Below are positions 55,493 to 64,000 of a stretch of 64,000 nucleotides of DNA, one piece after another. Position 1 is the stretch's first letter, and the number at the start of each line of letters is the position of its first letter. This DNA is from Escherichia sp. E1V33 (GTDB lineage: Bacteria; Pseudomonadota; Gammaproteobacteria; Enterobacterales; Enterobacteriaceae). Under the pieces are notes generated by a model, which was given only the letters and a program-made list of their open reading frames with translations, searched no databases and was not told the DNA's origin. The translations under genes were made by a program, and so were the position numbers. The DNA lies in the NCBI RefSeq assembly GCF_004211955.1, contig NZ_RHJI01000009.1:124001-188000 (forward strand), written 5' to 3'.

Positions 55493-57025
55493 ATGGCGAC
55501 GATCGATTCTATGAATAAGGACACCACACGTTTGAGCGATGGACCCGACTGGACGTTCGACCTGCTGGATGTTTACCTTGCAGAGATAGACCGGGTGGCG
55601 AAACTCTATCGGCTGGATACCTACCCGCACCAGATTGAAGTGATCACTTCGGAACAGATGATGGATGCCTACTCCAGCGTCGGCATGCCGATTAACTATC
55701 CGCACTGGTCATTCGGTAAAAAGTTTATCGAAACCGAACGTCTGTATAAGCACGGTCAGCAAGGGCTGGCCTATGAAATCGTCATTAACTCTAACCCGTG
55801 TATCGCTTACCTGATGGAAGAGAACACCATCACCATGCAGGCGCTGGTGATGGCACACGCCTGCTATGGACATAACTCTTTCTTCAAAAACAATTACTTA
55901 TTCCGTAGCTGGACCGACGCCAGTTCAATCGTCGATTACCTGATTTTCGCGCGTAAATATATTACCGAGTGCGAAGAGCGTTATGGCGTGGATGAAGTAG
56001 AACGGCTGCTGGACTCCTGTCATGCCCTGATGAACTACGGCGTGGACCGTTACAAACGACCGCAAAAAATCTCTCTCCAGGAGGAGAAAGCCCGACAGAA
56101 AAGTCGCGAAGAGTATCTGCAAAGTCAGGTCAACATGCTGTGGCGTACCCTGCCGAAGCGTGAGGAAGAGAAAACGGTTGCTGAAGCGCGCCGCTATCCG
56201 TCCGAGCCACAAGAAAACCTGCTCTATTTTATGGAGAAAAATGCGCCACTGCTGGAATCATGGCAGCGTGAAATCCTGCGTATTGTGCGTAAGGTGAGCC
56301 AGTATTTTTATCCGCAAAAACAGACTCAGGTGATGAACGAAGGCTGGGCGACTTTCTGGCACTACACCATCCTTAACCATCTGTATGATGAAGGGAAAGT
56401 GACCGAACGCTTTATGCTGGAGTTTTTGCACAGCCACACCAATGTGGTTTTCCAGCCGCCCTATAACAGCCCCTGGTACAGCGGAATAAATCCGTATGCG
56501 CTTGGTTTCGCCATGTTCCAGGATATTAAACGGATTTGTCAGTCGCCGACGGAAGAAGACAAATACTGGTTCCCGGATATCGCCGGTTCGGACTGGCTGG
56601 AAACATTGCATTTTGCGATGCGTGATTTCAAAGATGAGAGCTTTATCAGCCAGTTCCTGTCACCGAAAGTGATGCGTGATTTTCGCTTCTTCACCGTTCT
56701 GGACGACGATCGCCATAATTATCTGGAAATTTCTGCCATTCATAATGAGGAAGGTTATCGGGAGATCCGTAACCGATTATCGTCGCAATATAACTTAAGT
56801 AATCTGGAACCGAACATTCAGATCTGGAACGTGGATTTACGCGGCGACCGTTCACTGACGCTGCGCTATATTCCGCATAACCGCGCTCCGCTGGACCGGG
56901 GGCGTAAAGAGGTGCTGAAGCATGTGCATCGCCTGTGGGGATTTGATGTGATGCTGGAACAGCAAAACGAAGACGGCAGCGTCGAGTTGCTGGAGCGTTG
57001 CCCGCCAAGAATGGGAAATCTGTAA
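55493..57025 (+). CDS. ycgB: YcgB, SpoVR-family stress protein
   Basis: YcgB (510 aa) belongs to the SpoVR family, widespread but poorly understood. In E. coli it belongs to the sigma-S regulon. No known catalytic motif is evident. Histidine-rich patterns (HACYGHNSFFKNN, NEGWATFWHY, HSHTN) recall metal-dependent folds and are strongly conserved. The sequence appears essentially identical to K-12. In other bacteria the gene sits with yeaG-type kinase genes; here it stands alone, divergent from dadA and convergent with fadR across a terminator. Confidence 0.97.
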   Translation: MATIDSMNKDTTRLSDGPDWTFDLLDVYLAEIDRVAKLYRLDTYPHQIEVITSEQMMDAYSSVGMPINYPHWSFGKKFIETERLYKHGQQGLAYEIVINSNPCIAYLMEENTITMQALVMAHACYGHNSFFKNNYLFRSWTDASSIVDYLIFARKYITECEERYGVDEVERLLDSCHALMNYGVDRYKRPQKISLQEEKARQKSREEYLQSQVNMLWRTLPKREEEKTVAEARRYPSEPQENLLYFMEKNAPLLESWQREILRIVRKVSQYFYPQKQTQVMNEGWATFWHYTILNHLYDEGKVTERFMLEFLHSHTNVVFQPPYNSPWYSGINPYALGFAMFQDIKRICQSPTEEDKYWFPDIAGSDWLETLHFAMRDFKDESFISQFLSPKVMRDFRFFTVLDDDRHNYLEISAIHNEEGYREIRNRLSSQYNLSNLEPNIQIWNVDLRGDRSLTLRYIPHNRAPLDRGRKEVLKHVHRLWGFDVMLEQQNEDGSVELLERCPPRMGNL

Positions 57026-57033
57026 AAACAACA

Positions 57034-57064
57034 AAAAACCCCTCGTTTGAGGGGTTTGCTTTTT
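57034..57064. terminator. Bidirectional terminator between ycgB and fadR
   Basis: aaacccctc-gttt-gaggggttt is a perfect 9-bp stem flanked by A-rich sequence on the left and T-rich on the right, serving both convergent genes. Confidence 0.93.
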
Positions 57065-57076
57065 AAACGGAAGGGA

Positions 57077-57796
57077 TTATCGCCCCTGAATGGCTAAATC
57101 ACCCGGCAGATTTTTCTGCATCCGGTGCCAAATCTCACCACTCTCATGCCCATAGCGACGCACTGTTTCGTAAACCTGATCATGCGCGCCTTCAGTGCAC
57201 AATGCCGATAGCTTGTGGTAGAAGCCCAGTGCCAGACTGCGCGCCTCCGGATTAGCGAAATAGTGACGACCGATTCGCGTATACAGCCCTTTCATTCCGT
57301 TGAGGATCAGACCGTAAATGGGATTGCCGGAGGCAAACGCCAGACCGCGGAAAATGTTGTAATCCAGCTCGGCAAAGGCGTCGGCGTGATCGGCCACTTC
57401 ATTGGCGGTTGCCAGCACTTCTTGCGCTTTATCAGGATGCTGACGAAACGCGGTGCGAATAAAAATAGTCGAAATATTGGTACGCACTGACAGCAAATTA
57501 TCAATCAGCTGCGGCACGCTTTCGTGGTCCAGTCGCGCCAGCGTCTCAAGTATATTCAACCCGGAAGTTTCCCAGAAATTATTCACTTTCGTCGGCTTGC
57601 CGTGTTGAATGGTCAACCAACCGTCTCGTGCCAGACGTTGTAACACTTCACGTAACGTAGTACGCGTTACGCCAATTAATTCTGAAAGTTCACGTTCTGC
57701 GGGCAAAATAGTCCCGGGAGGGAAGCGGTTATTCCAGATACTTTCAATAATGTACTCTTCCGCGAAACCCGCCGGGCTTTGCGCCTTAATGACCAT
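57077..57796 (-). CDS. fadR: FadR, fatty-acid metabolism regulator
   Basis: FadR (239 aa) represses fatty-acid degradation genes and activates fabA and fabB; long-chain acyl-CoA releases it from DNA. The N-terminal GntR winged helix ([31 protein letters not shown]) and the all-helical acyl-CoA domain (about 80-239) are intact. I start at [10 protein letters not shown]; eight codons of open frame upstream are not part of the protein. It is divergent from nhaB (220-base spacer). Relevance: it would sense acyl-CoA pools also used by the accessory lipid operon (inference). Confidence 0.99.
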   Translation of the reverse strand: MVIKAQSPAGFAEEYIIESIWNNRFPPGTILPAERELSELIGVTRTTLREVLQRLARDGWLTIQHGKPTKVNNFWETSGLNILETLARLDHESVPQLIDNLLSVRTNISTIFIRTAFRQHPDKAQEVLATANEVADHADAFAELDYNIFRGLAFASGNPIYGLILNGMKGLYTRIGRHYFANPEARSLALGFYHKLSALCTEGAHDQVYETVRRYGHESGEIWHRMQKNLPGDLAIQGR

Positions 57797-58016
57797 AGTG
57801 AGATTTCCATAACACAGCAAAACAAAGTTGCACTCATCATACCAGAGGGCTAACTACGCTGATAGCAGACAAAAAGAAGAAAAAAGGGATCAAGGCTTCA
57901 TTTTCCGCAAGTCTTCCCCCTGGCTATCAAAACTTGCCTCACTCCTGCCAGGCCGTTAAGCTTTGCGCTTAAACATAAAAACATCATTGATTATTTGTAA
58001 GGTAAGGGAAACCATC

Positions 58017-59558
58017 ATGGAGATCTCCTGGGGCCGCGCCCTATGGCGCAATTTTTTGGGCCAGTCCCCCGACTGGTACAAACTCGCCCTCATCATTTTC
58101 TTAATTGTAAATCCGTTAATTTTCCTCATCAGTCCTTTTGTCGCAGGCTGGCTGCTAGTGGCGGAATTTATTTTCACTCTGGCGATGGCCCTGAAATGCT
58201 ATCCGCTGCTCCCCGGTGGCCTATTGGCTATCGAAGCCGTTTTCATCGGGATGACCAGTGCGGAACACGTCCGTGAAGAGGTGGCGGCAAACCTTGAAGT
58301 CTTGCTGTTACTGATGTTTATGGTGGCGGGCATCTATTTTATGAAACAGCTGTTGCTGTTCATTTTTACTCGCTTGCTATTAAGCATTCGCTCCAAAATG
58401 CTGCTATCGCTCTCTTTTTGCGTGGCGGCGGCGTTTCTCTCCGCGTTCCTCGACGCTTTAACCGTCGTGGCGGTGGTGATCAGCGTTGCAGTCGGTTTTT
58501 ATGGCATTTATCACCGCGTAGCCTCTTCCCGCACCGAAGATCCCGACCTGCAAGACGATAGTCATATCGACCAGCATTACAAAGTTGTTCTGGAGCAGTT
58601 CCGTGGTTTTCTGCGTAGCCTGATGATGCACGCAGGCGTCGGTACCGCATTAGGTGGCGTGATGACCATGGTAGGTGAACCGCAAAACCTGATTATCGCC
58701 AAAGCCGCTGGCTGGCATTTTGGCGATTTCTTCCTGCGCATGTCACCAGTGACCGTTCCTGTTCTGATTTGCGGCCTGTTAACTTGCCTGTTGGTGGAGA
58801 AGCTGCGTTGGTTTGGCTACGGTGAAACACTGCCGGAGAAAGTCCGCGAAGTGCTGCAACAGTTTGACGATCAAAGCCGCCGCCAGCGCACGCGTCAGGA
58901 TAAAATTCGTCTGATTGTCCAGGCGATTATCGGCGTCTGGCTGGTGACTGCGCTGGCGTTGCATCTGGCAGAAGTGGGGCTGATTGGTTTGTCGGTCATT
59001 ATTCTGGCAACATCACTGACCGGTGTCACCGATGAACATGCTATCGGTAAAGCCTTCACCGAATCTCTGCCATTCACCGCACTGTTGACGGTGTTTTTCT
59101 CGGTAGTCGCTGTGATTATCGACCAACAACTGTTTTCGCCGATTATTCAGTTTGTGTTGCAGGCTTCAGAACATGCACAGCTTTCGTTGTTCTATATTTT
59201 CAACGGGTTGTTGTCATCGATTTCGGATAACGTCTTCGTGGGGACGATTTATATCAATGAAGCGAAGGCAGCAATGGAGAGTGGCGCGATTACGTTGAAG
59301 CAATACGAGCTGCTGGCGGTCGCCATTAATACCGGGACCAACCTGCCCTCCGTCGCCACGCCGAACGGCCAGGCTGCATTCTTGTTCCTGCTGACTTCTG
59401 CACTCGCGCCATTGATTCGCCTCTCTTATGGCCGCATGGTGTGGATGGCCCTGCCTTACACCCTCGTCCTGACTCTCGTCGGACTGCTCTGTGTCGAGTT
59501 TACTCTTGCCCCTGTAACCGAATGGTTTATGCAGATGGGGTGGATAGCAGCGCTTTGA
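58017..59558 (+). CDS. nhaB: NhaB, Na+/H+ antiporter
   Basis: NhaB (513 aa) exports Na+ (3 H+ per 2 Na+) and supports growth with sodium at neutral pH. About 12 membrane helices are present, with the conserved [17 protein letters not shown] and [13 protein letters not shown] segments that hold ion-binding acids. I start at [10 protein letters not shown], as in E. coli; the TTG at 57963 opens the frame earlier but lacks support. A hairpin terminator follows. Confidence 0.98.
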   Translation: MEISWGRALWRNFLGQSPDWYKLALIIFLIVNPLIFLISPFVAGWLLVAEFIFTLAMALKCYPLLPGGLLAIEAVFIGMTSAEHVREEVAANLEVLLLLMFMVAGIYFMKQLLLFIFTRLLLSIRSKMLLSLSFCVAAAFLSAFLDALTVVAVVISVAVGFYGIYHRVASSRTEDPDLQDDSHIDQHYKVVLEQFRGFLRSLMMHAGVGTALGGVMTMVGEPQNLIIAKAAGWHFGDFFLRMSPVTVPVLICGLLTCLLVEKLRWFGYGETLPEKVREVLQQFDDQSRRQRTRQDKIRLIVQAIIGVWLVTALALHLAEVGLIGLSVIILATSLTGVTDEHAIGKAFTESLPFTALLTVFFSVVAVIIDQQLFSPIIQFVLQASEHAQLSLFYIFNGLLSSISDNVFVGTIYINEAKAAMESGAITLKQYELLAVAINTGTNLPSVATPNGQAAFLFLLTSALAPLIRLSYGRMVWMALPYTLVLTLVGLLCVEFTLAPVTEWFMQMGWIAAL

Positions 59559-59567
59559 TAACAACTG

Positions 59568-59592
59568 ACCGGGCATATTGATGCCCGGTTTG
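59568..59592 (+). terminator. Hairpin terminator after nhaB
   Basis: accgggcat-attg-atgcccggt is a perfect 9-bp stem followed by ttgcctttt. Confidence 0.85.
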
Positions 59593-59703
59593 CCTTTTCG
59601 CCCGATAATTGTTCGATTACGATCGATTTTTGATTCCCCCTGGTGGCGCAGCGAATGAATTGGTTTAAACTGCGCATTCTATGCATATTGCAGGGATATT
59701 ATT

Positions 59704-60234
59704 ATGTTGCGATTTTTGAACCAATGTTCACAGGGCCGGGGTGCGTGGCTGTTGATGGCGTTTACTGCTCTGGCTCTGGAACTGACGGCGCTGTGGTTCC
59801 AGCATGTGATGTTACTTAAACCTTGCGTGCTCTGTATTTATGAACGCTGCGCGTTATTCGGCGTTCTGGGTGCCGCGCTGATTGGCGCTATTGCTCCGAA
59901 AACTCCGCTGCGTTATGTGGCGATGATTATTTGGTTATACAGTGCGTTCCGCGGTGTGCAGTTAACTTACGAACACACTATGCTTCAACTCTATCCGTCA
60001 CCGTTTGCGACCTGTGATTTTATGGTTCGTTTCCCGGAATGGCTGCCGCTGGATAAATGGGTGCCGCAAGTGTTTGTCGCCTCTGGCGATTGCGCCGAGC
60101 GTCAGTGGGAGTTTTTAGGTCTGGAAATGCCGCAGTGGTTGCTCGGTATTTTTGTCGCTTACCTGATTGTCGCGGTGCTGGTGGTGATTTCCCAACCGTT
60201 TAAAGCGAAAAAACGGGACCTGTTTGGTCGCTAA
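59704..60234 (+). CDS. dsbB: DsbB, quinone-linked disulfide oxidase
   Basis: DsbB (176 aa) reoxidises periplasmic DsbA and passes electrons to ubiquinone or menaquinone. Four helices and two periplasmic loops carry the redox pairs: C41/C44 ([10 protein letters not shown]) and the pair in ATCDFMV and SGDCAERQW (C104/C130). The quinone-site arginine follows the first pair. Matches E. coli. Confidence 0.99.
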   Translation: MLRFLNQCSQGRGAWLLMAFTALALELTALWFQHVMLLKPCVLCIYERCALFGVLGAALIGAIAPKTPLRYVAMIIWLYSAFRGVQLTYEHTMLQLYPSPFATCDFMVRFPEWLPLDKWVPQVFVASGDCAERQWEFLGLEMPQWLLGIFVAYLIVAVLVVISQPFKAKKRDLFGR

Positions 60235-60241
60235 TCAATTC

Positions 60242-60266
60242 GACGCTCCTGCGGGAGCGTCTTTTC
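60242..60266 (+). terminator. Rho-independent terminator of dsbB
   Basis: gacgctcc and ggagcgtc pair in an 8-bp stem with a 4-base loop followed by ttttcc. Confidence 0.88.
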
Positions 60267-60279
60267 CCCGCCGCTATGT

Positions 60280-61548
60280 TTATTTGACCCGCAGTAAATC
60301 AGAACTTCGCGTTGTATAACGCGGTGAAAGCATGGCACGCTTCATCTGCCATTGTTGCTGGATACCCTGCCCGGCAAAATAGAGTGTTCCCCTGCCTTCC
60401 TTAGCATTCAGCATATCCATTACCGCCATCAATTGTTCACTACCGGGACGCGGTGCGTTGTCATCGAACAAATTTAGCTGCGCCACTCCCTGACTGAAAA
60501 AGTCGCCCAGCATCACGCCCGCTTTTTGGTAGCGATGGCCCACTTGCCAGATGGCATCCAGACAGCGCGTAGCCGCATTAATAATGTCTCTGCTGTCCTG
60601 GGTAGGCGTAAGTAGTTTTACCGACGCACTATTGCCGTAATAGGATTCATTGAGCGCAAATGGCGACGTTTTAATAAACGTGGAGATAAACCGACAATAT
60701 TGATGCTCACTGCGGAGTTTTTCCGCCGCCCGGGCGGCGTAACTACAAATGGCCTGCCGCATCGATTCATAATCCGTGATACGTTCGCCAAACGAGCGCG
60801 AACAGATAATTTCCTGCTTCGTCGGTGCAAACTCTTCCAGTTGCAAACAGGGTTCGCCGCGCAGTTCACGCACCGTTCTTTCGAGCACGACATTAAAGTG
60901 TTTACGAATAAACCGGATATCTGTATCCGCCAAATCGAGAACGGTTTTGATCCCCATCGCGTCCAGTTTTTTGCTGATCCGCCGTCCAATCCCCCAGACT
61001 TCATCCACGGGGAGAGCAGACATTAATTTACGCTGGCGTTCCAGATTTGATAAATCCACCACCCCCCCCGTCTGCCGCTGCCATTTTTTTGCCGCATGAT
61101 TGGCAAGCTTAGCCAGCGTTTTGGTCTGGGCGATCCCCACACCAACAGTAAGATGGGTACGTTGTAGCACCGTTGCGCGAATTTCTCTGCCAAAATCAGT
61201 GAGATCGCGACAATTACGTACCCCCGTCAAATCGCAGAACGCTTCATCAATACTGTAAATCTCCACGCGAGGAGACAACTCTTCCAGCGTCGACATCACC
61301 CGATTGCTCATGTCTGCGTAAAGCTCATAATTGCTGCTAAAGCAGACAACGCCACAGCGACGAAACAGGTCTTTTTGTTTAAACCAGGGATCACCCATTT
61401 TGACGCCCAGCGCCTTTGCCTCAGCATTTCGGGCAATAATGCAACCGTCGTTATTCGATAACACAACCACCGGTTTACCCCATAAGTCAGGGCGAAACAC
61501 CGCTTCACAACTGGCATAAAACGAGTTCACATCACAAAGGGCAAACAT
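60280..61548 (-). CDS. umuC: UmuC, catalytic subunit of DNA polymerase V
   Basis: UmuC (422 aa) is a Y-family translesion polymerase that, with UmuD' dimer and RecA-ATP, copies damaged DNA during the SOS response. Catalytic acids lie in ALCDVNSFYASCE (D6) and YSIDEAFCDL near 100. Helix-hairpin-helix and little-finger regions follow, and the beta-clamp-binding motif QLNLF is near 357. The start overlaps the umuD stop by one base. Confidence 0.99.
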   Translation of the reverse strand: MFALCDVNSFYASCEAVFRPDLWGKPVVVLSNNDGCIIARNAEAKALGVKMGDPWFKQKDLFRRCGVVCFSSNYELYADMSNRVMSTLEELSPRVEIYSIDEAFCDLTGVRNCRDLTDFGREIRATVLQRTHLTVGVGIAQTKTLAKLANHAAKKWQRQTGGVVDLSNLERQRKLMSALPVDEVWGIGRRISKKLDAMGIKTVLDLADTDIRFIRKHFNVVLERTVRELRGEPCLQLEEFAPTKQEIICSRSFGERITDYESMRQAICSYAARAAEKLRSEHQYCRFISTFIKTSPFALNESYYGNSASVKLLTPTQDSRDIINAATRCLDAIWQVGHRYQKAGVMLGDFFSQGVAQLNLFDDNAPRPGSEQLMAVMDMLNAKEGRGTLYFAGQGIQQQWQMKRAMLSPRYTTRSSDLLRVK

Positions 61549-61967
61549 CAGCGCATCGCCTTTATTACATGGACAACGACGCCAAAGACATCCAGCGTAT
61601 CCTCGCTGCTGAGGGTAATCGGCGAGTACGCACTATTCATGGGAATAAGCTGTACCGTCGGGCGTAGTTGCAATTTTTTCACCGTAAACTCGCCGTCAAC
61701 AGCAGCGATGACAATATCACCGTGGCTGGCGGTAATAGCGCTATCGACAATCAGTAAATCACCGTCACTAATTCCACCGTCAATCATAGAATCACCACTT
61801 GCTTTGACGAAGTAAGTCGCGCTGGGATGCTGGATCAACAGTTGATTCAGATCGATGCGCTGTTCAACGTAATCTGCGGCCGGTGAAGGAAAGCCACACT
61901 GAACAAGATCGCTAAATAGCGGAAAAGTCAAAATTTCGCGGAGATCCGCAGGCTTGATAAACAACAT
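61548..61967 (-). CDS. umuD: UmuD, SOS mutagenesis protein with self-cleavage
   Basis: UmuD (139 aa) is a LexA-like serine peptidase that cleaves itself between C24 and G25 when stimulated by RecA filaments, yielding UmuD' for polymerase V. The cleavage site and the catalytic S60/K97 dyad are all present. It heads umuDC, with a LexA box directly upstream. Confidence 0.99.
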   Translation of the reverse strand: MLFIKPADLREILTFPLFSDLVQCGFPSPAADYVEQRIDLNQLLIQHPSATYFVKASGDSMIDGGISDGDLLIVDSAITASHGDIVIAAVDGEFTVKKLQLRPTVQLIPMNSAYSPITLSSEDTLDVFGVVVHVIKAMR

Positions 61968-61986
61968 AATAATCTGCCTGAAGTTA

Positions 61987-62006
61987 TACTGTTTTTATAT
62001 ACAGTA
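61987..62006 (-). promoter_or_regulatory. LexA box of umuDC
   Basis: TACTGTATATAAAAACAGTA on the minus strand is the strong consensus SOS box of umuDC, 19 bases from the start codon. It makes the operon LexA-repressed and DNA-damage induced. Confidence 0.97.
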
Positions 62007-62244
62007 GTCTGTTCTTGCCAGCAGATCAATACTGATTCAGGCTATCAATATTTGTCGCTGTGTAGGCTGCTCTTTAATAGTAGCGATGGCAGCTTAACGT
62101 AAAGCTGGCGACATTAATCACCTATCGCCACCTTGCGCCTGACTTATTTAACCCTGACAGCAAGCCAAATACCCGTCTCCGCTGCACACCGATTACCGCC
62201 CCACAGTTAACCGTCTGAACGTGGTATGAATATGTCGGTAAGCA

Positions 62245-62586
62245 TTACCTAAAAATACGGTTAATTTTAGAGTTTAAACCTTTTTTAGTTATTAGTAAGA
62301 TACCTGTGCTTCCAAAAAAGCTGGGAAATTCAACAACTCTTGGAAATTTTTGGACCTTGTCCCGCGGCTTCAATCCGACAGCCGCGTTTCTTTTTACTAT
62401 CTCCCCATCGTAAACCACGGACCTTGTTCTGCGGCTCATCCTGTACCCGTGTGATCCTGGCTGCGTAATGAATAGTGGTGAGTTCTCTGTTGCGACATTA
62501 ACCAGTTCTTTGGTGTCATCACTTCGGACTCTGTCCACCACAATAAATCTGAGAAGATGGACAACGCGAACAATAACGTTGACCAT
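62245..62586 (-). CDS. Uncertain small ORF with an internal repeat
   Basis: An ORF of 113 codons beginning MVNVIVRVVHLL with a well-placed GAGG ribosome site 8 bases before the ATG, which is the main reason to list it. I do not recognise the product. The N-terminus is moderately hydrophobic and the rest basic. Two imperfect copies of a GCCGCRGRACAAGGTCC-like stretch fall within it (around 62351-62368 and 62420-62438). It lies in the variable gap between umuD and ycgN and could be a remnant. A second frame (62436-62621) is also open across its 5' half. Confidence 0.3.
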   Translation of the reverse strand: MVNVIVRVVHLLRFIVVDRVRSDDTKELVNVATENSPLFITQPGSHGYRMSRRTRSVVYDGEIVKRNAAVGLKPRDKVQKFPRVVEFPSFFGSTGILLITKKGLNSKINRIFR

Positions 62587-62646
62587 AAATAAACCTCAAA
62601 AAAAATAATAACAGAAGCCATTTATTTTATTAACAACAAGGATTTA

Positions 62647-62829
62647 ATGATCAATAGAATTACAGGTGTTTTAATTAGTGGGATAACTTCGATATCAAAA
62701 ATGATAAAAAGAATAGTTATTGTTTTCCTGACACATTGTTTCCGGGGGAAACCTTCAAGATGGTCATTGATAATGACCAAATCAATAATATCTGCTGATA
62801 TTTATATTTTTATCTTGAAGCGTTTTTAA
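62647..62829 (+). CDS. Uncertain 60-codon ORF with a good ribosome site
   Basis: Starts at an ATG preceded by AAGGA at 4 bases and lies 60 bases from the divergent start of the 62245-62586 ORF. The peptide (MINRITGVLISGITSISKM...) is basic with short hydrophobic runs. I do not recognise it. AT-rich sequence makes chance ORFs of this size likely here. Confidence 0.22.
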   Translation: MINRITGVLISGITSISKMIKRIVIVFLTHCFRGKPSRWSLIMTKSIISADIYIFILKRF

Positions 62830-63561
62830 ATATAACACTAAAGTTTATCGTTCAGCTAAAGACACGTTACCATGAATTAGCAGTATGAATGGCGTTTTTC
62901 AGCACGGCGTGATATTAATCATTCCGAGTTGGATAATGAAAAACAACATGACAGGCGAGAAGTTAATGCAGGACTATTCCAGGAGTGGGGGACGTTGCGT
63001 AACGCTGGATAGACAACAAGTGAAACGGGATCTTCGTTAGGTAATTACGCTCAGGCAGTAGCATTCTACGGCGAGCCCATCGCCTGATGGAGATTCTTTG
63101 TCCGCTGTCATTTGCATTATTGTAGAGTAAACATAGACTGAAATTGAGCAATCTCACGTAATCAGAATCCCTCGTATAGCGGGTGATTCTCAGTTCCAAC
63201 AGCCAGGTGCATAGCACTAAATAAAGCTAACAACATAAAAGGGCTTTATAACCTTTTTTGCGTATTCCACAAGCATATTCATGGGTATTTTTATATCAAC
63301 CACCTGTAACTCATGCTGTATGATCGGATATATAACAAAGTCGTTTGATGTACGAATTTACCATCTTTCAATTTATACCCCCCAGAACACCTAAGGCGAA
63401 TAAGCATGCATGTTCAGGCGGTCTAATGAATGTGCCCATCGGTTACGGTATTTGAATTAGAGTCATAGCGCAGATTATCGTTTTTCGCGTGCTGCAACTT
63501 AATTATAAACAGCAATGATGCTCTCACTTTCTAGCCCGACATTTTTTTACAGGATTCAGGA

Positions 63562-63831
63562 TTAAAACTTCAGCTCACCGGTAAAAAATATTTTATAATA
63601 GATAAAGAAGCATAAACCAACGAGATATCCGTTTTCATAAATGTCGACAGAGTCAGACAAACAACGCCCTTTTATATTATCATCCACAATTAATTTCTGG
63701 CTGTAATAATAATTATAGCACCGTTCCTCCAGTATACCGCCAGCCCTGGCTTCATCGCGGCACTCTGGCGACACGTCTGGAAAATCAGATTCATTTTTTA
63801 CCGGGCAGCAAATCGCGAATACACTGTGCAC
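63562..63831 (-). CDS. Uncertain 89-codon cysteine-containing ORF
   Basis: Begins with GTG after an AAGG stretch, 54 bases downstream of the ycgN stop on the same strand. The product has five cysteines (CC at 8-9, then 24, 41 and 57 approximately), a tyrosine-rich CYNYYYSQ segment and a hydrophobic C-terminal run (YLVGLCFFIYYKIFF). No family recognised. It could be the remains of a larger gene. Confidence 0.3.
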   Translation of the reverse strand: MHSVFAICCPVKNESDFPDVSPECRDEARAGGILEERCYNYYYSQKLIVDDNIKGRCLSDSVDIYENGYLVGLCFFIYYKIFFTGELKF

Positions 63832-63885
63832 CAGACCTTGTTATTGATGACCAGAATACCGCAGCTGCGGCTTGACTGATGCGGG

Positions 63886-64000
63886 CTATTGCGCCCAGTC
63901 AGGTTTATTTAAGATATGGTCCTGCCAGTCAATCACTTCCGACTCTTTCACCGCGATATGGCGCACTGAGATGCGTTCGCCATGCATGGCTGCTTTTGAA
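63886..64000 (-). CDS. ycgN: YcgN, UPF0260 family protein, C-terminal end only
   Basis: The last 37 codons and stop of ycgN (…[20 protein letters not shown]… ending NKPDWAQ), cut by the window edge. YcgN belongs to a cysteine-cluster family (YkgJ-like) whose function is unknown; the cysteines lie outside this fragment. Its presence fixes the right end of the umuD variable segment. Confidence 0.93.

Larger units (their letters stand above)
62007..63885. other. Gene-poor variable segment between umuD and ycgN
   Basis: About 1.9 kb where K-12 has the haemolysin gene hlyE. I find no HlyE-like coding sequence on either strand. Apart from the three uncertain small ORFs listed separately, I see AT-rich sequence and short frame fragments, such as a 43-codon open stretch after an in-frame TAG at 62878. 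It looks like decayed DNA. Confidence 0.65.

Overview
The window is chromosomal DNA of an Escherichia (E. coli sensu lato). Gene content and order follow the part of the K-12 map that runs from rssB to ycgN: rssB-rssA, ychJ, purU, tyrT/tyrV, narIJHG, narK, narXL, ychO, ychN, chaC, chaB, chaA, ldr repeats, kdsA-sirB1-sirB2-prmC-prfA-hemA, lolB-ispE-prs, dauA, ychH, pth, ychF, dhaR, dhaKLM, treA, ymgE, ycgR, emtA, ldcA, cvrA, dadXA, ycgB, fadR, nhaB, dsbB, umuCD and the end of ycgN. Against remembered K-12 proteins there are scattered substitutions (many in YcgR and YchJ), so this is not a K-12-like strain. A divergent phylogroup or cryptic clade is possible, but I cannot decide by eye.

The left 11 kb holds the main accessory element. 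Two tRNA-Tyr genes (3675-3982) are followed by a stray exact copy of the tRNA 3' end (4142-4161). Fifteen bases further a seven-gene operon on the minus strand begins with its last gene. In transcription order (11057 to 4177) it encodes a KAS III-like ketosynthase, an extended SDR resembling OleD, a metallo-beta-lactamase-fold hydrolase, a CapK/F390-synthetase-like adenylating ligase, a PAP2 phosphatase, a sterol-desaturase-family hydroxylase and a membrane fatty-acid desaturase. Every neighbouring pair overlaps by 4-23 bases, so the genes are translationally coupled. The set looks like a small lipid or ketide pathway and is the best candidate here for an undescribed system. It is absent from K-12 at this site as I remember that map.

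From 11.3 to 24.5 kb lie the nitrate respiration genes (NarGHJI, NarK, NarXL) with clear FNR boxes and NarL heptamers, then ychO and ychN. From 24.5 to 28 kb are chaCBA and two tandem long direct repeats, each with an Ldr type I toxin and an antisense Rdl RNA. From 28 to 40.5 kb are housekeeping operons for KDO, release factor, haem, lipoprotein sorting, isoprenoids, PRPP, peptidyl-tRNA hydrolase and YchF. A small histidine-rich lipoprotein gene sits where K-12 has ycgV.

From 40.8 to 46.1 kb is the PTS-linked dihydroxyacetone kinase system. It is followed by treA, ymgE (without ycgY), ycgR, peptidoglycan recycling genes, cvrA, D-alanine catabolism, ycgB, fadR, nhaB, dsbB and the SOS operon umuDC with a perfect LexA box. 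Between umuD and ycgN about 1.9 kb of degenerate-looking sequence replaces hlyE and holds only small uncertain ORFs.
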